NCBI GenBank assembly: GCA_032433765.1
Contig: JAVIAB010000124.1
Span: forward strand, 77,370,119-77,434,118
Length of the DNA stretch: 64,000 nt
Direction of reading: 5' to 3'
From: Megaustenia siamemsis
Lineage: Eukaryota; Mollusca; Gastropoda; Stylommatophora; Ariophantidae
Shown here: piece after piece, positions 10,083 to 21,719 of the stretch
Layout of the letters: each line of letters begins with the position of its first letter
Numbering within the stretch: the stretch's first letter is position 1
The notes under the pieces: model-generated
The model's database searches: none
What the model was told of the DNA's origin: nothing
Seen by the model: only the letters and a program-made list of their open reading frames with translations
Position numbers and translations under genes: made by a program

Positions 10083-11600
10083 AACTACAAGTTATTGAGT
10101 TTTTGCGGGTCATCATCATTGCACTCCGAACATGTCAATAGGTGCTCAGATCACCTCCTCAGCAATTCCCTCAGTGTCCAGCGACTGACGACTCCAGTTC
10201 TATGTTGGTTGATAAGTCTTCTTACACGGCCACTAAGTTTCTAATTTCTGGCTGTGTCCATCTTAACTCCGATTTCCATTATCCGAAGAAGTGACGTGGA
10301 TCTGTGTTTGTCGAAGTCCTGTGCTCTTCCCACATCTCGGAGGGCATTGATGATGTCCGGCCGATCCATTGGTTGCCTGTCCTCAACGACAGCACAGCCA
10401 GCCAACCTGTCCGCTCTTTCATTTCCCTGTACTCCCGCATGTCCAGGGACATAGACAAAGGTGACCTTACGTATTTTGGATTTCTGCAATGACTCTTACC
10501 CATTGCATGCGTATAGAGCCCGCCTCCACTTTTTTTTATCATGCTCATCAAATCACTCAGTATACATGTGTGTGTGTAGTCTTGTGGCTCTAACCATTTG
10601 AATGCCTTGGTCACTGCCATCACCTCCATTATCATACTACTCGTGGTCATGACGTATGCACCACTGTCTTCGTAGACTATTCTGCCTGCCGAGCGTGCTG
10701 TAAATGCCCATGCACTTCTTTGGTGTCGTCTTACAGATCCGTCTATATAGATGACTGCATCTTTCTCATCGGCGTTATCACAGATGAGACCGTTGACCTC
10801 AGCATTAACCACGACCGGGTTCTGTTCCCTACTTTTCCTGTCGAGTGTGACAATACATGAGAAAGTCCCCTTGAATGACATAGGCATCGGTAACCACTCC
10901 TCACCAACGCTGATATTGGTAAGCCCACAGACCTGTTTGATGACATCTTCTGCTTGGCCCACCCATGATTTGCCTCTTTTTACCCTGGCACCTTTTCCTG
11001 TGTTGAGCATGTGGTGCAATGGATACTCTTTATCTGTACTAATCTTCAGGTATGCTCGTGCTCTCCAGATCTTGATTCTGTCATCCAAGATTGGAAAGTC
11101 AAGAAGATACCTCATTGCTACACAGGGAGTGTCCCTTGTACATCCCAAGATAATGCGCATGGCTCAGAAGACCAACTTCCACATCTGAGTATCACCTTCA
11201 TCTGAAACAGTGCCGCGGCGATCCATCTAATGAGGAAGGGGTGCACCGCCAGTTTGAGGAGCATATACATGAGATATTCAAATGGTACCCTGTTGTATGC
11301 ATCCTCCAGATCTATAGCAGCAGCATATGTCTCCTCTCATCTGTGGAAGCCTTCGAAGACATCATAGGCAAAGACTGCCGCATTGAGCCATGTCTCTTTG
11401 TTATATCTATAACCTCCGAATGTGGGCAGTAATGCACATTTCTGTTCAAGGTGACAGGTGAGGACACGGGCAACTATTTTCTCCAGCAGCTTGCCCTCAA
11501 TGTTCTGCATTGTGATGATTCTGTAGACACTGATCTGAGAATGGTCCTTGTTTGGCTTCGGTAGCGGTAGTAAGTAGCTGTGTGGCCACTACTCCTTAAT
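10083..11600 (-). mobile_element. LINE with RT N-terminus joined to RNase H by internal deletion
   Basis: Minus strand, broken. From about 11590 to 11200 it encodes an RT fingers/palm start with NIEGKLLEKIVARVLTCHLE, then AAAIDLEDAYNRVPFEYLMY with its catalytic Asp. The sequence then passes directly to a C-terminal region (MRIILGCTRDTPCVAMRYLL, 11160 onwards) and an RNase H domain (AVIYIDGSVRRHQRSAWAF, then near 10450 VTFVYVPGHAGVQGNERADR). The section that should carry Tyr-Ala-Asp-Asp and the thumb is absent. RNase H has a further frame change near 10490. The 3' part ends about 10083 after an ATGATGATGACCCGC motif. It cannot encode a working RT. It is an I/Jockey-like LINE with RNase H by architecture; the clade is not proven. 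Confidence 0.8.
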
Positions 11601-12224
11601 CTGGCCACTCCGAATTTACAAATTACAAGTAAAGACACTTAGTGAGGAAGCGACTTTAGGAAAGTGAACCCAAAAACAAATGAGGCTCCCTCACACATAC
11701 AAATATAAATGGACGAGAAAGAAAGTCCAAAGATTAGAGGGGTAGAGGTATGTACAAAATTGAAGAGAGAAAAAAATATGCTGGATATTCAGATTTCAGC
11801 TGCCCCATACAAATAACCTTCAAACATTAGAAGCTATAAAAAGTGAAGAAACAACCAAGTTGAAGAGGAAAAAAAGATAGCAAATTCCTTGTCAATTATA
11901 ACAACACTCAAAATCAATATGTAAAGAGAGAGTAACTAATGGATATCACAACAGATCCATGCCTATTGCAACATACTTTAAAATTAGAAAACAGACACTA
12001 TATAAAGAGATGCTAGTAAGACAGGTTGAAGTTAATTAACATTCAAAGTTGTTACAACAAAGGAGGAAGAATAACAAATAACACCCAAAGGCTGAAGCAA
12101 CAGATTTCTACTACTCCTGAACTACAAACAGAAGTTTACAGACATGATGTGTCCTTGTTCCTCTCATGCCTTCCAGCTCAGAGGGAAATGAAGTACTCAT
12201 GACAATGTTCTTTTGTTAAACTCA

Positions 12225-12630
12225 TAAATGGTGCCTTGGACGGTCTTCCTCTGCCTCTTCTGTTGTTATATCTGGTTGTTAATGCTCGTTCTGGTATACT
12301 ATTTACTAGTAACCGTGTTACATACTATAGCTATTTGAGTTTTATCTTTCTCGATATAGCTCAGTGCTCCAACTCTTTTACTAACTTCTTTATTTTCAAT
12401 TTTGTCCCTTATTGTTACATTAAGTATCCTTTGAAGGCATTTCATTACAGTAGTTGTGATCTTTTTTTCTTTTCTCTCAATGTCCATATTTGTCATGGTA
12501 ACACAATGTTGCAGAAATACTGAGTTGTATATTGCTCTTATTGTATTCGTTGTCACCATTTTGCTTTTTATTATAATTGTTATCTGTAAGATTATATGAA
12601 CAGGTGTCCATGTGGGGATAAAAAACACAC
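12225..12630 (-). mobile_element. LINE C-terminal fragment
   Basis: Minus-strand frame with MKCLQRILNVTIRDKIENKE, then VSKRVGALSYIEK, followed out of frame by Arg-Arg-Gly-Arg-Gly-Arg-Pro-Ser-Lys. This is the typical C-terminal end of RTE/CR1-like RT proteins (Met-Lys-Cys-Leu-Arg-Arg-Ile-Leu ... Arg-Gly-Arg-Pro). The upstream catalytic part is absent. Confidence 0.7.
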
Positions 12631-13080
12631 CATGCCAAGGATTGTTAGCTTCACAAAATGTTCATGTGACATTCTTAATACCTCTCAGTGAGAAAGTTTA
12701 TTAAGATGAGAGAAACCTGAGACATTCAACCATTGTTATGAGAAAAAACAACATTGGTTATGAAAGCAGACAAATAAAAATCTTATGAAGCAGTTAAATG
12801 TCTTCGGCTTCAGTACCTGATAATGACAAGATTTATTGACAATAATTTTGCTGTAGGTTGCTAGTGTAGACAAATGGAAAATAAATTCTTGCAAACAGAC
12901 ACAAAAGAACAACTATTATTACAAGCAAAATGGGAAAAAAATGAAAGCCAATCACAAGCAGTTCAACATGTTTCTGCAGCTAGTCAAGCACACAGTGAAC
13001 ACTAAACCATAAAACAGCAAAAACTGCAGCATTTCAATGAAATCTAAAGTGCAAATTTATTCAGGCAATTTTCTTGTTAC

Positions 13081-13159
13081 CCTTGATAGCTTGTAGTAAT
13101 CGAGGAGTTCTGGGCGGTGGCGATGGATCAAGGCACAAAAGGCTAAACCATCCTTCCAG
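13081..13159 (-). CDS. Actn: Alpha-actinin alternative exon 5a (CH2 core, Trp version)
   Basis: A 79-nt exon that completes the Ser codon from exon 4 and reads [16 protein letters not shown], then [10 protein letters not shown]. It encodes the central helix of CH2. The acceptor is ACTTTTCAG|CTGG and the donor AAGG|GTAACA. It matches the vertebrate-style Ser-Trp-Lys-Asp-Gly-Leu sequence as I remember it. It has the same length and phase as exon 5b at 4782-4704, differs at 6 of 26 residues, and differs at most silent sites. This is the expected pattern for a mutually exclusive, long-conserved exon duplicate rather than a recent copy. Confidence 0.93.
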
Positions 13160-14435
13160 CTGAAAAGTTGTCACTTGTTAGTACATGGACATTTATATTC
13201 AGAGCTTGCTGTACTGGACATTTACTAAATATTTAAACTACTGAACTGCATCATTGGTGATCAATGAAACAGAACTTTATTTGCATGGGATGTGTCAATT
13301 TCAAATAACATTAAACACTGTCCAACAATGTCCTATTTAAGACCTGTTTTATTTTTCCTGTTTCATGTAGTGCTAAGTTGCATGTAGTACCTAACAGGTT
13401 TTTGTGTTGTACATTTTTCTCAGAAAGCACATAACTTGTAAGTTTATTTTGTTATGTTTATCTAGCCCCAGTTTCCCTCATTCAATATTTACAGCCTAAT
13501 CAACTGGAAAATAACTGTCAGTGAAGTTAAAGTGCCCTTTATTGTGCAGTCAACATGAGTGTCATAGGACGAGTACATGTTAATAGAAGAATTGGAATAA
13601 CAAGTGTCTCACAATTATGGATTAGTCTGAGTATAGATCCAGACTCACATAGAGTTAGCTTCATCAATGGAGGGACACCCATCTGAGCTTTGTTACCTTG
13701 ATTTATCAGCTCTCCTGTCTGGTGACAATGCACTATTATATGGTTACAGGTTCAACCCAAACTATTACTTTATGTCCTTCAAGCATCTTGTCAAGTGTTG
13801 ATAATGTTCATGATGATGATGTTATGTTACATAGGATATTCAAAATAAACACAAACTAGAGACGCATCATGAAGTAAAAAGTGTCAAATTCAAACTGTAG
13901 AGCATTACTACATGACTGTTGTATGCAGCTGATACCTTATCCAAAACTGTCCTCTCTCAAGTTATACACTGACATCTTATACAATTATGACTGGCACAAC
14001 AAAATGGAACCACTTGGAATCTAGTAATTAGAAAAATCTAATAAGAAATAGCAGGGAAAAAGCTGAGAGAAGGCAGAGAGCGAAGATATTGATAAAAAGA
14101 AAAAGAATTGTATGAGAAGAAACAAATGAAATCATGAGATGTTTAAATGCCTCATTAGGCTATTGTGTTGTGCAATAAGCACATTGGTATGGTAAACAAA
14201 AAGACAACACAACAAAACTAATTCAATGTCTGCCTTAAAATTCTAATAGCTCTTTATGGTCAAGCAAAAAAGAAGAAAACATGATTTTGGTTTAATGACT
14301 TCTGTGTCATATCCCTTTTTAAGATTATATAAAAGTGCCCTTCTCTTATTTTGCACACTTTCAGACATCAGTTACCAATATTCACTTATTACAAATGGTA
14401 TCACTTCACAGTATCACATAAACAAGACTCATTAC
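13160..14435 (-). other. Actn: Alpha-actinin intron 4 (1.3 kb)
   Basis: A short GT-AG intron between exon 4 and alternative exon 5a. No repeat array or retroelement was recognised. It is the only repeat-poor intron in the window, so elements controlling the 5a/5b choice could be sought here, though none is visible by eye. Confidence 0.8.
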
Positions 14436-14523
14436 CTGAGATGGAAGTTCTGAACATTCACATTTTTGTAAGGTGCAGTTTTCCGCTGACACCACAAGAG
14501 CAGGCCTTCTTTTGCAGTGAGCT
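14436..14523 (-). CDS. Actn: Alpha-actinin coding exon 4 (CH1-CH2 linker and start of CH2)
   Basis: An 88-nt exon that completes a Glu codon and reads [20 protein letters not shown], then VNVQNFHL, ending with AG of a Ser codon. The [15 protein letters not shown] block is the first helix of the second CH domain. The acceptor is TGCTCCACAG|AGCTCACTG and the donor CATCTCAG|GTAATG. The split Ser codon (AG|C or AG|T) is completed by either of the two downstream alternative exons, so both splice products stay in frame. Confidence 0.96.
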
Positions 14524-14842
14524 CTGTGGAGCAGTGTGTGTGTGTCTTGAGGTTATCATGTACAATTGATAAACTTCAAGAATTAATGAGCTATAAAGCT
14601 ACATTAGAAGGATATGTAAAAATGTCACTATCACAATGTGATCAAATATAATCTACAGCAGCAGGTCAAGGAAGTGATCATTGAAGAAATGACCAAAATC
14701 AGCAATGTATGACCAAAATCAGCAATGTATGACCAAAGTGACAATGCTGAATTGATCAATGACAATAGCCTAAAGGTTAAAAAAAAGACAGTGCTGAGAT
14801 TAACAAAGGCAAGCTTGAATGGCTATTATTCACAAGTATTGG

Positions 14843-15193
14843 GTCTTGTTTGCGTTCATCTGATGACTAAAGGAGTACACCTCTTCATCATCCACCCTTA
14901 AAAGGACGTTAAGTGGGTGTGTCTGCGTCGTGTTGTAGTTTGCAGTATAACTGTGATATTTGCACCTTTTGACCCAACACATCCGACTTCAGCATTACAT
15001 TTTTTTAGTACCGGGTTGTCTTCCCTCTTCGATCCCTACTCACTTGGCCAGATTAGACAACTTAGTCAGTTACTAGAGGCACCGAGGAGAGGTGGAGCAG
15101 GCAGGGTCTGGATGGTTCTGGTTCACCGATCCTGGCACAAGTTTCACACAGCCATCAGCTGTGGGTTGCTGACAACTTCCAGCGTTGGTGCTG
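14843..15193 (+). repeat. Dispersed repeat P, copy 1
   Basis: About 350 bp alignable by eye to 34872-35232 in the same orientation, sharing TTGCAGTATAACTGT, ACACATCCGACTTCAGCA, GTACCGGGTTGTCTTCCCTC and GGTTCACCGATCCTGG. No coding signal. It is weakly similar to repeat Z at 46607-46940, which also has CATCCGAtTTCAGC and a related downstream block. It may be a non-autonomous retroelement. Confidence 0.8.
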
Positions 15194-15695
15194 TTAAAAG
15201 TATTTGTCCCACAGTCAGTTTATAGTTCAGGAAAGAGGAGGGAACAAAAACTAACAGCATATATCTTTTGTTCACCTGAAGCATTGTCTATATCTGCAAT
15301 GTCATTTCCTGTATAAATTTTACCGTCCCTTGTAATCCTTGCAGTGACCCATATAGTTTTGTCTGCAGTGTGACAGCATCTGACTCCAAACCTTTAATCA
15401 GTTGACTATGACAGCATCTAAATATAAGATGGCCAAATATAATTACAAATGAAAACCTTTGAGAAAGAACTGCCCAGATACCAGTAGGAATGAAGATCAA
15501 TGCCACACATTATGGAGTCTATCAAGCAACATAACATGACAATTAATTAACTGGAATCCACAAGAAACTAGGAAAGTTGGAAGGCCCAAGCAGACCTGAT
15601 AGGACACAGAAGATAGAGTTGGTCTGGCTCAAGAAAAGGCACATGCTGAAACTATGGCAATCTTGCTGAAAATTAAACCCAGCATCTCTTGTCAA

Positions 15696-15897
15696 GGGAG
15701 CCGCGATAGTTCAGTGGTTAGTAAACTGGACTACAAAGGACAAGAGGTAGGGTTCGATCCCAACCGGCACGGACGTAATACCGACCACATTACACCAAAA
15801 ATCATGTGCCGAAGGTCTGTAAAATTTATGGTTACTAACACCATATTCCCTATATGCCACTTGGCGTGACTGGGGTACTTTACTTTTTTTTTTTTTA
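15696..15897 (+). mobile_element. tRNA-derived SINE, family 1, full-length
   Basis: It starts GGGAGCCGCGATAGTTCAG with an A-box-like segment (TAGTTCAGTGGTTAGTAA), then a B-box GGTTCGATCCC, a body with CGGACGTAATACCGACC, and the 3' end GGGGTACTTTAC followed by T13. Two minus-strand copies exist here (60051-60301 and 6395-6607). It is transcribed by Pol III if active and moved by a partner LINE. Confidence 0.88.
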
Positions 15898-16203
15898 TCT
15901 CTCGTCAAATAATGAATCTTGAGAGGAACATGAAAAAAGGCCGCCAGTAATTTCCAACAGCTGGCGGTAAAGGATACAAGAGAGCGATGGATTCAGTTCC
16001 TGCAGGAGGTGGCAGCGGCTAAAGCACCGTACCAGTTTTATCCCTCTACGCATGCACGAACATGCCCTGGACCTAACAGTAACACAAAGGATAATGAGGG
16101 CAAAATGCTACTCACTGATGAGCAAAATGTAAGGGCCTTGCAGGAGAAGTACATTAAACAAAAAGATGACCACGTGGATTTGTGTCAGGTGGTTAGAAAA
16201 GCA

Positions 16204-16367
16204 CTTTCTGCATCACAGAGACAAGTGCTTCTCAAGGACCCACACTTTCTGCATCACAGGGACAAGTGCTTCCCAAGGACCCACACTTTCTGCATCACAG
16301 AGACAAGTGCTTCTCAAGGACCCACACTTTCTGCGTCACAGGGACAAGTGCTTCACAAGGACCCAAT
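16204..16367 (+). repeat. 41-bp minisatellite, 4 copies
   Basis: The unit resembles CTTTCTGCATCACAGAGACA + AGTGCTTCTCAAGGACCCACA. It lies just left of an RNase H remnant and extends a chance open frame (16009-16389) that shows no protein family I recognise. Confidence 0.9.
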
Positions 16368-16579
16368 CAATTTTGAGGATGTAGGATGATCATTCATTCA
16401 GGGTGCCTTAGACAGTGCTCCAATGCCTGCTGGTATAAGATACAGCCATTTAATAGAGGCAGAACTTGACATAGCAATTCACATGCAGACTTCAAAATGA
16501 GCATCAGAACAGAACTGTGGACATCACCGTGGCAGGGAGTGCTGCAACGTGGTTTACTGAGGTCGTTATAACGGAGTCC

Positions 16580-17090
16580 ATTGAAAAAGAGTCATCACCT
16601 CTGGACACCATCACTATTCTACATAGACAGCTATGCATCCCGAGGACAGTGCAACAGTTGGTGTTTTGTGGCATACCAACAAGGCAGAGAAGTGGCTATG
16701 GAATCTGGCAACTATAACATTCTTGTGTCCAGCATAACAGTGGAGATAGCAGCAATACAAAACAGCTGTGTTGAATATCTGATTTATAACTTTAATAATG
16801 TGACAAAGAAATTAACGTTTGGTTACAAAGAATGTGGACCACGCAGTCTCAATGATGGACTTGTAAAATTTGCTGTGGAAGATTAACAGACTGTCTCTAA
16901 AGCATGAGTGGATGCAACTGTTGGATGGCTCTACAGTGAGATTGTTAACCTGGGTGTGCTTTACTGGATATGCTGGTGTAAACAGCACTGAAATAGTTGA
17001 TAAACTAGCGGAAAGCTTTGTCACTGAGTGTGGCCTTAGTCTGGACAAAGAAAAAAATGGCCAAGTTTGTTCTTCATTCCTTAAGTGAAG
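16580..17090 (+). mobile_element. RNase H domain remnant of a retroelement
   Basis: In plus-strand frames it resembles a decayed RNase H: FYIDSYASRGQCNSWCF, then a Glu in ITVEIAAIQNS (the second catalytic position), and, after a frame change near 16886, LTWVCFTGYAGVNSTEIVDK, matching the Gly-His-Ala-Gly-Val-x-Gly-Asn-Glu-x-Ala-Asp motif with His and Asn changed. The similarity is modest but ordered. No RT is recognisable upstream. Confidence 0.6.
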
Positions 17091-17289
17091 AGGAGGATAG
17101 GTGAGACAAGGATGTATAATTTGAGAGACTGATGAGTCTTAAAGTGGAAAAGGTTTCTGGTCGATCTGAAGGTCTTAGTGGGACAATTATCTACAATCAA
17201 CACCTTATAGGAACAATCAGTTTGAATATGTATCAAGAGTTGCTAGGACGGGCAGTAGAGTAAATATGGGGATGTTCTGACTGCAATGC

Positions 17290-17580
17290 AGATGATACCA
17301 TGAATAGAATAGAATAGAACAAAACAGAAGTGTATTCACTGCACTAGACCAAAACAGTTTGAGGTGAGGGAGGTAGTGCTCTCTTCCTTGCTGTTACTAC
17401 TTTCCTCAATCCAATGAGTCAGTGTAAATGCTTAGTATTTTTTCAGCTGGACATAGTGTTTGTGATTGAACCCATGGTATGATGGCCATAAAATCTGAAA
17501 CTTCTGGGAATCATACCCAGATCCTTCTGATTAGGAAGTGAGTGCACTAATCACTCAGTCACCAAGGCTTCTTGGTGACT
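17290..17580 (-). mobile_element. tRNA-like SINE
   Basis: The minus-strand head has TGACTGAGTGATTAGTGCA (A-box-like) and GGGTATGATTCCC (B-box-like) at 17580-17500. About 190 bp further, the copy ends in a (TTCTA)n-like tail (17302-17322 on the plus strand reads GAATAGAATAGAATAG). A tRNA gene is rejected because the stems do not pair. Confidence 0.6.
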
Positions 17581-18215
17581 AAGAGCTCACTCATATCCTG
17601 ACTTCCCTGTCAACCTTGCATTCAGAACACAAAATGGGTACTTAACTCACTGAGTTTAAAACAAAGTTGACAAGAAAGACCTACAAACACTGTGGCCTAA
17701 TACATTGAAGGTTAATGGTCCTTCCCCTATAACACTGTCAATGTTATGGTAACCATTAAAGTGATGTGTAGTCTTTAACTTTATGTTTAATAGGAAAGAG
17801 AAAAGATGAAACACGCAAGCAGCAGGTTATTAATGAGAAATGTGCTCTTTTCTTTCTCCCATGATTCCCTAGACTTCAGTCTTACAGACTGAATTTGTGA
17901 ATGAGCTAACCCATGTTGATATGCCAACACAGCACTCTGTTAAGTACAATAATTATAGATGAGCAAATGTAGAAGACCAAAATATTCTTGAAGAAAACAG
18001 ATAGAAGCAGAAATGAAGATGATGGGGAAGACATGGAATGATCTTAAAAGATTGGCAAGATAGAGAACGGCTTGGAAAGTGTTTGTTGAAGGCATATGCT
18101 CCACAGGGAGCTGAAAGGTAGAAGAAGATGAAGAAGAAATGTATGCATAAGGAAAACTATATAATCAATGACACTATTTTCTTTATATCCATGATGATCT
18201 CGAGCACATTCCTAC

Positions 18216-18302
18216 CTTCTACTGTGATGTCCTGGATGGCAAAGCGGAGGATAATTGTCCAGATCATACCTAGTGTCATTTTCACATTGCCATCCACAAT
18301 TT
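18216..18302 (-). CDS. Actn: Alpha-actinin coding exon 3 (end of CH1)
   Basis: An 87-nt exon completing a Glu codon begun in exon 2 and then reading [20 protein letters not shown] and AIQDITVE. This is the C-terminal helix of CH1 and part of an actin-binding surface, and it is among the most conserved stretches in alpha-actinins. The acceptor is ACATTTCAG|AAATTG and the donor GTAGAAG|GTAGGAATG. It enters with two bases of a split codon and leaves with one. No frameshift is seen. It is separated from exon 2 by a 24-kb intron full of repeats. Confidence 0.96.
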
Positions 18303-20545
18303 CTGAAATGTAAAAAAAGAGAATTGTCAATTACAAGGCACACAATCCAGACCAAACCTACACTGACCAACTGACACAGAACAAGCACCTCACAATGTAC
18401 ATATCAAAACATACAAACACACGCAACAGTATGATTTATATTTGTCTGTGTTAACTTATCTGAATTATAATTGTAGTGACATGACAGGAGAAATGAATAT
18501 GCCACAGAAAGAGATCAACATAAAGAACAATATGACACGTTTTGAGTAGTAAGACAGGAAATATATTTATAATCTAGAGGAACTTATGAAAGATACAAAA
18601 ATGTATCACAAAATAGTTCAGGTGCATATAGAGACAATATTTAGAAGAGGACAAGGCCAAAGGTAAGAGACAGCAGTGCATTAAAAAAAGAGGATACCAT
18701 AAAGACACACAAAAAAACCCAGCGTAACCCAATATAAAGTGAAGATCAATGCAGATAAAGACATCAAAAATGTTAAATTAATACAATAACAAGGCAAAGT
18801 TACAACATGGAATATAAACAAGGGAGATAATTCTGTCAGATTTTCTGTGGTGATTGTGTGTCAATACAATATACAAACTTATACACCATGAGAAGTGGTT
18901 TGAGAACTGTTCTATTGTGGACCATACCAATTGATTGGCTTTAAATTAAGACTTACAGGTGTTTTTCTTGGAAATAAATGTGACCTAGCATGGCCACACT
19001 TTACCCAGAAATACACTCATGGTAAACAAAATGTGGGCATTAATACCATTTTATAAACCACGCCCAATGCAAGTTTCTTTTTGTCCTATTATCAAAAACA
19101 TTGTGTCAATAGCACAGTTATTAACAAAATATAATAATGAACAGAGAAAAAGTATAAATGCTGACACTGACAGAACTATAGAAATCAGTATGAATAATGA
19201 ACAAACCGGCTAAGGTCGTAAAGATGTAAAATATATAAACAGATAAGTTCAAATGTTAAAATATAAATTTGTATAAGGGACTTTCTTCACACAGAAGACA
19301 ATGTGTGCTGAGGAATGTGTACCTCCAGTGGTATATAATGTTTAAATGTAGCTAGATACAGAATGTGTTGTGTTGTGTCTTATGGTTTCCAAAGTTAAAC
19401 CAGTTATGGTTTCCAGATCTGATAATCAGGTTCTAATTACTTTTTTCACCTCTTTTCAATAAAAAACACCATCTAAATGAAAGAATTCATTGTCACAAAA
19501 GAGAGTGGGTTTAGAGCTAAATAATTCTGTAGCAGCCTAGTTGTGTCTCTCAAAATAAAACAAAAATGTCAGCTCTAGGCCAGCTAGTAGAATATGATGA
19601 TCACTCTATGGCTACTTAAAAAGAAGACTACTAAAGAATGTTATTTTGATAAAATTCCACTCAGTCCCTTGCACATACCGCCAGCCCTAATACAGTGTGT
19701 CCTAATTTAGTATCTGTTAGTGTGGCTTCACATGGATCCTCAATTAGTCATTTGTTTGTTTGGTCAACATAATCAACCGTGTGGTGCAGGACCAACACTG
19801 AGTGTGGCCTTGTTGCTGAGTGCTTGTTTATGTGGAGAAGCCAAAGCATAATTCATAAACATGTGCAACAATTATTTGAATATAGCAAGCAGCACAACGA
19901 TTCATTGTGTACACCATAAATGTTAATAAGGCAAGCAGGCTGACACAGCCAGTCAGTTTATGGTTTTGAATCTACATACAAATTGGAACATATGAAGTTA
20001 CAGTTGAATGCTCGTACAAATTGTGACAACTGTGAAATATAAATACATAATTGGTGCCATCAACTTTGTGATTAGCCTCATTATCAACTTTTGGAAGAGG
20101 TAGATAGTGCAGTATTGAGATGGCAACTTCACAAGGGAAATATAAGATGGGATGTTCAGACACGAGAGGAGCCCTGTAAATCAATACCACACACATATAA
20201 CAATGACTGCTTATTGTATACTGAGTAATGCTATTTAATATACTTGTCTTTATCACTGCCTAGATGCATACACATATTGACTGGTTGGTATCATGTGACA
20301 CTCAGGCCTTATTTTTTTGCTGCTGGGCATAGAAAGACAGAAAACAGTGCTCAGGCAGCTTTTTTCCCACAATCTAGGTACCACCTCCCTCCTAGTATTG
20401 TGGAGTTGCTTCCTTGAATTCTTAGCTGGACGAGCTTTCCCACATTCCATTTATTCAATGTTCCAGGAATTCTGCTGCTGTATCAGCTCTCAATATACTT
20501 CTGTTACTGAGTTATTTATTGATAACAATTCTCACAGTAAGATCT

Positions 20546-21719
20546 CATCATCATGTGCCATACTGGTTGGCGATCATGTTCTTCCACAATTTTCTATCCA
20601 TAGCGCATCGTATTACTTCTGTTGTTGACTGTTTTCCATGCCATGACACCAAGCCATCTAGTATTTTCTCTCTTTGTCGTCCATGATCTCTCTTTCCCTG
20701 TATATTGCCAAGTATTCCAACTTTCATCTCCTCATGATGTGCAGAAAAAATGATTATTTCTTTCTGATGTTTTTAAGGAGCTCCCTTTTTTGTGTTGGCC
20801 TCTTTGAGAATTTCATTGTTGGTCTTTTTTAACTGTCCAGGGAACTTTCAACATTCTTCTGAGAAATCCCATCTCTGTGGCCTCTAATCGCCTTTTCATT
20901 TGTTTGTTTACGGTCCATGATTCGCTTCCATAGGTCAGAATTGGTTCTATATAGCACTGATTAACTCTCTTTCTCACTTCTATTGACATAGATTTGTTAT
21001 ATAATACGCTTTTCATTTTCTGAAATGCTATTTTGGCCTGAGCTATTCTGCTTTTTATTTCTGTGGTGCATCTTCCATTTGAAGTTATTATTGTGCCCAA
21101 GTATTTGATGAGTTTTACTTGTCTCAGAATTGTCCTGTTTATTTTTATGCTGCATGAAGGTGATGATTGTTTCTTTGATATGACCATTACTTCTGTTTTC
21201 TTACTATTCAGACTGAGACCCTTTGTGTCTCAGTTTTTTGTTGCTTTCTTTTACCATTATGTCTATCATTTCTTCTGTCTCTGTGCCATCAGCATATTGC
21301 AAATTATTTATGTTGTGACCGTTGACTTCAATTCCTTTTTTGTCTACTATTGATCTCATAATATAATCGCTGTAAAGTGAAAACAAATCCGGTGACAGAA
21401 CACAGCCTTGTCTGACTCCTTGTTTTATATATTGGAATTGTCCTGTTTGGTTGTTAATTCGTATAGCTGCTGTTTGTTGCCAGTACATGTTTTTTATGAT
21501 TCGCAGATCCTTGCCATCAATGTTTAATTTCTCCAGCATATTTATTATTTCCACATGTTTTACTTTGTCAAATTCTTTTGTGTAGTCTATAAAGCACATA
21601 TATAGATCTTTCTTTACCTCTATAGATCTTTCTATCAATGTTCTTAAGATGTATATTGCATTATTGGTGCCCTTTCCTTCCACAAATCCACATTGTTCCT
21701 CGTTTATTTCTGGTTTTAA
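20546..21719 (-). mobile_element. RTE copy B, 5'-truncated, antisense to copy A
   Basis: Minus strand, 1.17 kb, closely related to copy A. It contains EEQCGFVEGKGTNNAIYILR, CFIDYTKEFDKVKH and GVRQGCVLSPDLFSLYSDY. The YADD region is damaged, reading NNLQYADGTETEEMID, with about 30 nt lost around the catalytic pair. The C-terminal half (21187-20813) is in another frame and ends with a stop after Val-Lys-Lys-Asp-Gln-Gln. It ends CACATGATGATGAGATC. The flanks share ATCTTA(C/T)TGT, a likely target duplication with one mismatch. Confidence 0.9.

Larger units (their letters stand above)
4783..13080 (-). other. Actn: Intron between alternative exons 5a and 5b (8.3 kb)
   Basis: The sequence between the two 79-nt exons. 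It holds an RTE fragment, a SINE, the 27-bp satellite, a tRNA-like SINE head and two LINE remnants, listed separately. I see nothing recognisable in 4783-5970, 6610-7160, 9040-10080, 11600-12220 and 12635-13080. Confidence 0.8.
14524..18215 (-). other. Actn: Alpha-actinin intron 3 (3.7 kb)
   Basis: GT-AG intron holding a dispersed repeat (14843-15193), a tRNA-derived SINE (15696-15897), a 41-bp minisatellite, an RNase H remnant and a tRNA-like SINE. Nothing recognisable is seen in 15240-15695 or 17590-18215. Confidence 0.85.

Noticed and set aside
12236..12523. Plus-strand hydrophobic frame resembling a membrane protein
   Set aside because: It is the antisense shadow of a minus-strand LINE C-terminus with recognisable motifs.
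15696..15780. Functional tRNA gene
   Set aside because: A and B boxes are present but the stems do not pair, and the sequence continues into a repeated SINE body. The same holds for 8946-9036, 17500-17580, 24180-24262 and 30333-30410.
16009..16389. 126-codon hypothetical protein
   Set aside because: It is partly a 41-bp tandem repeat, the remainder has no recognisable domain, and it lies in a retroelement-derived stretch.
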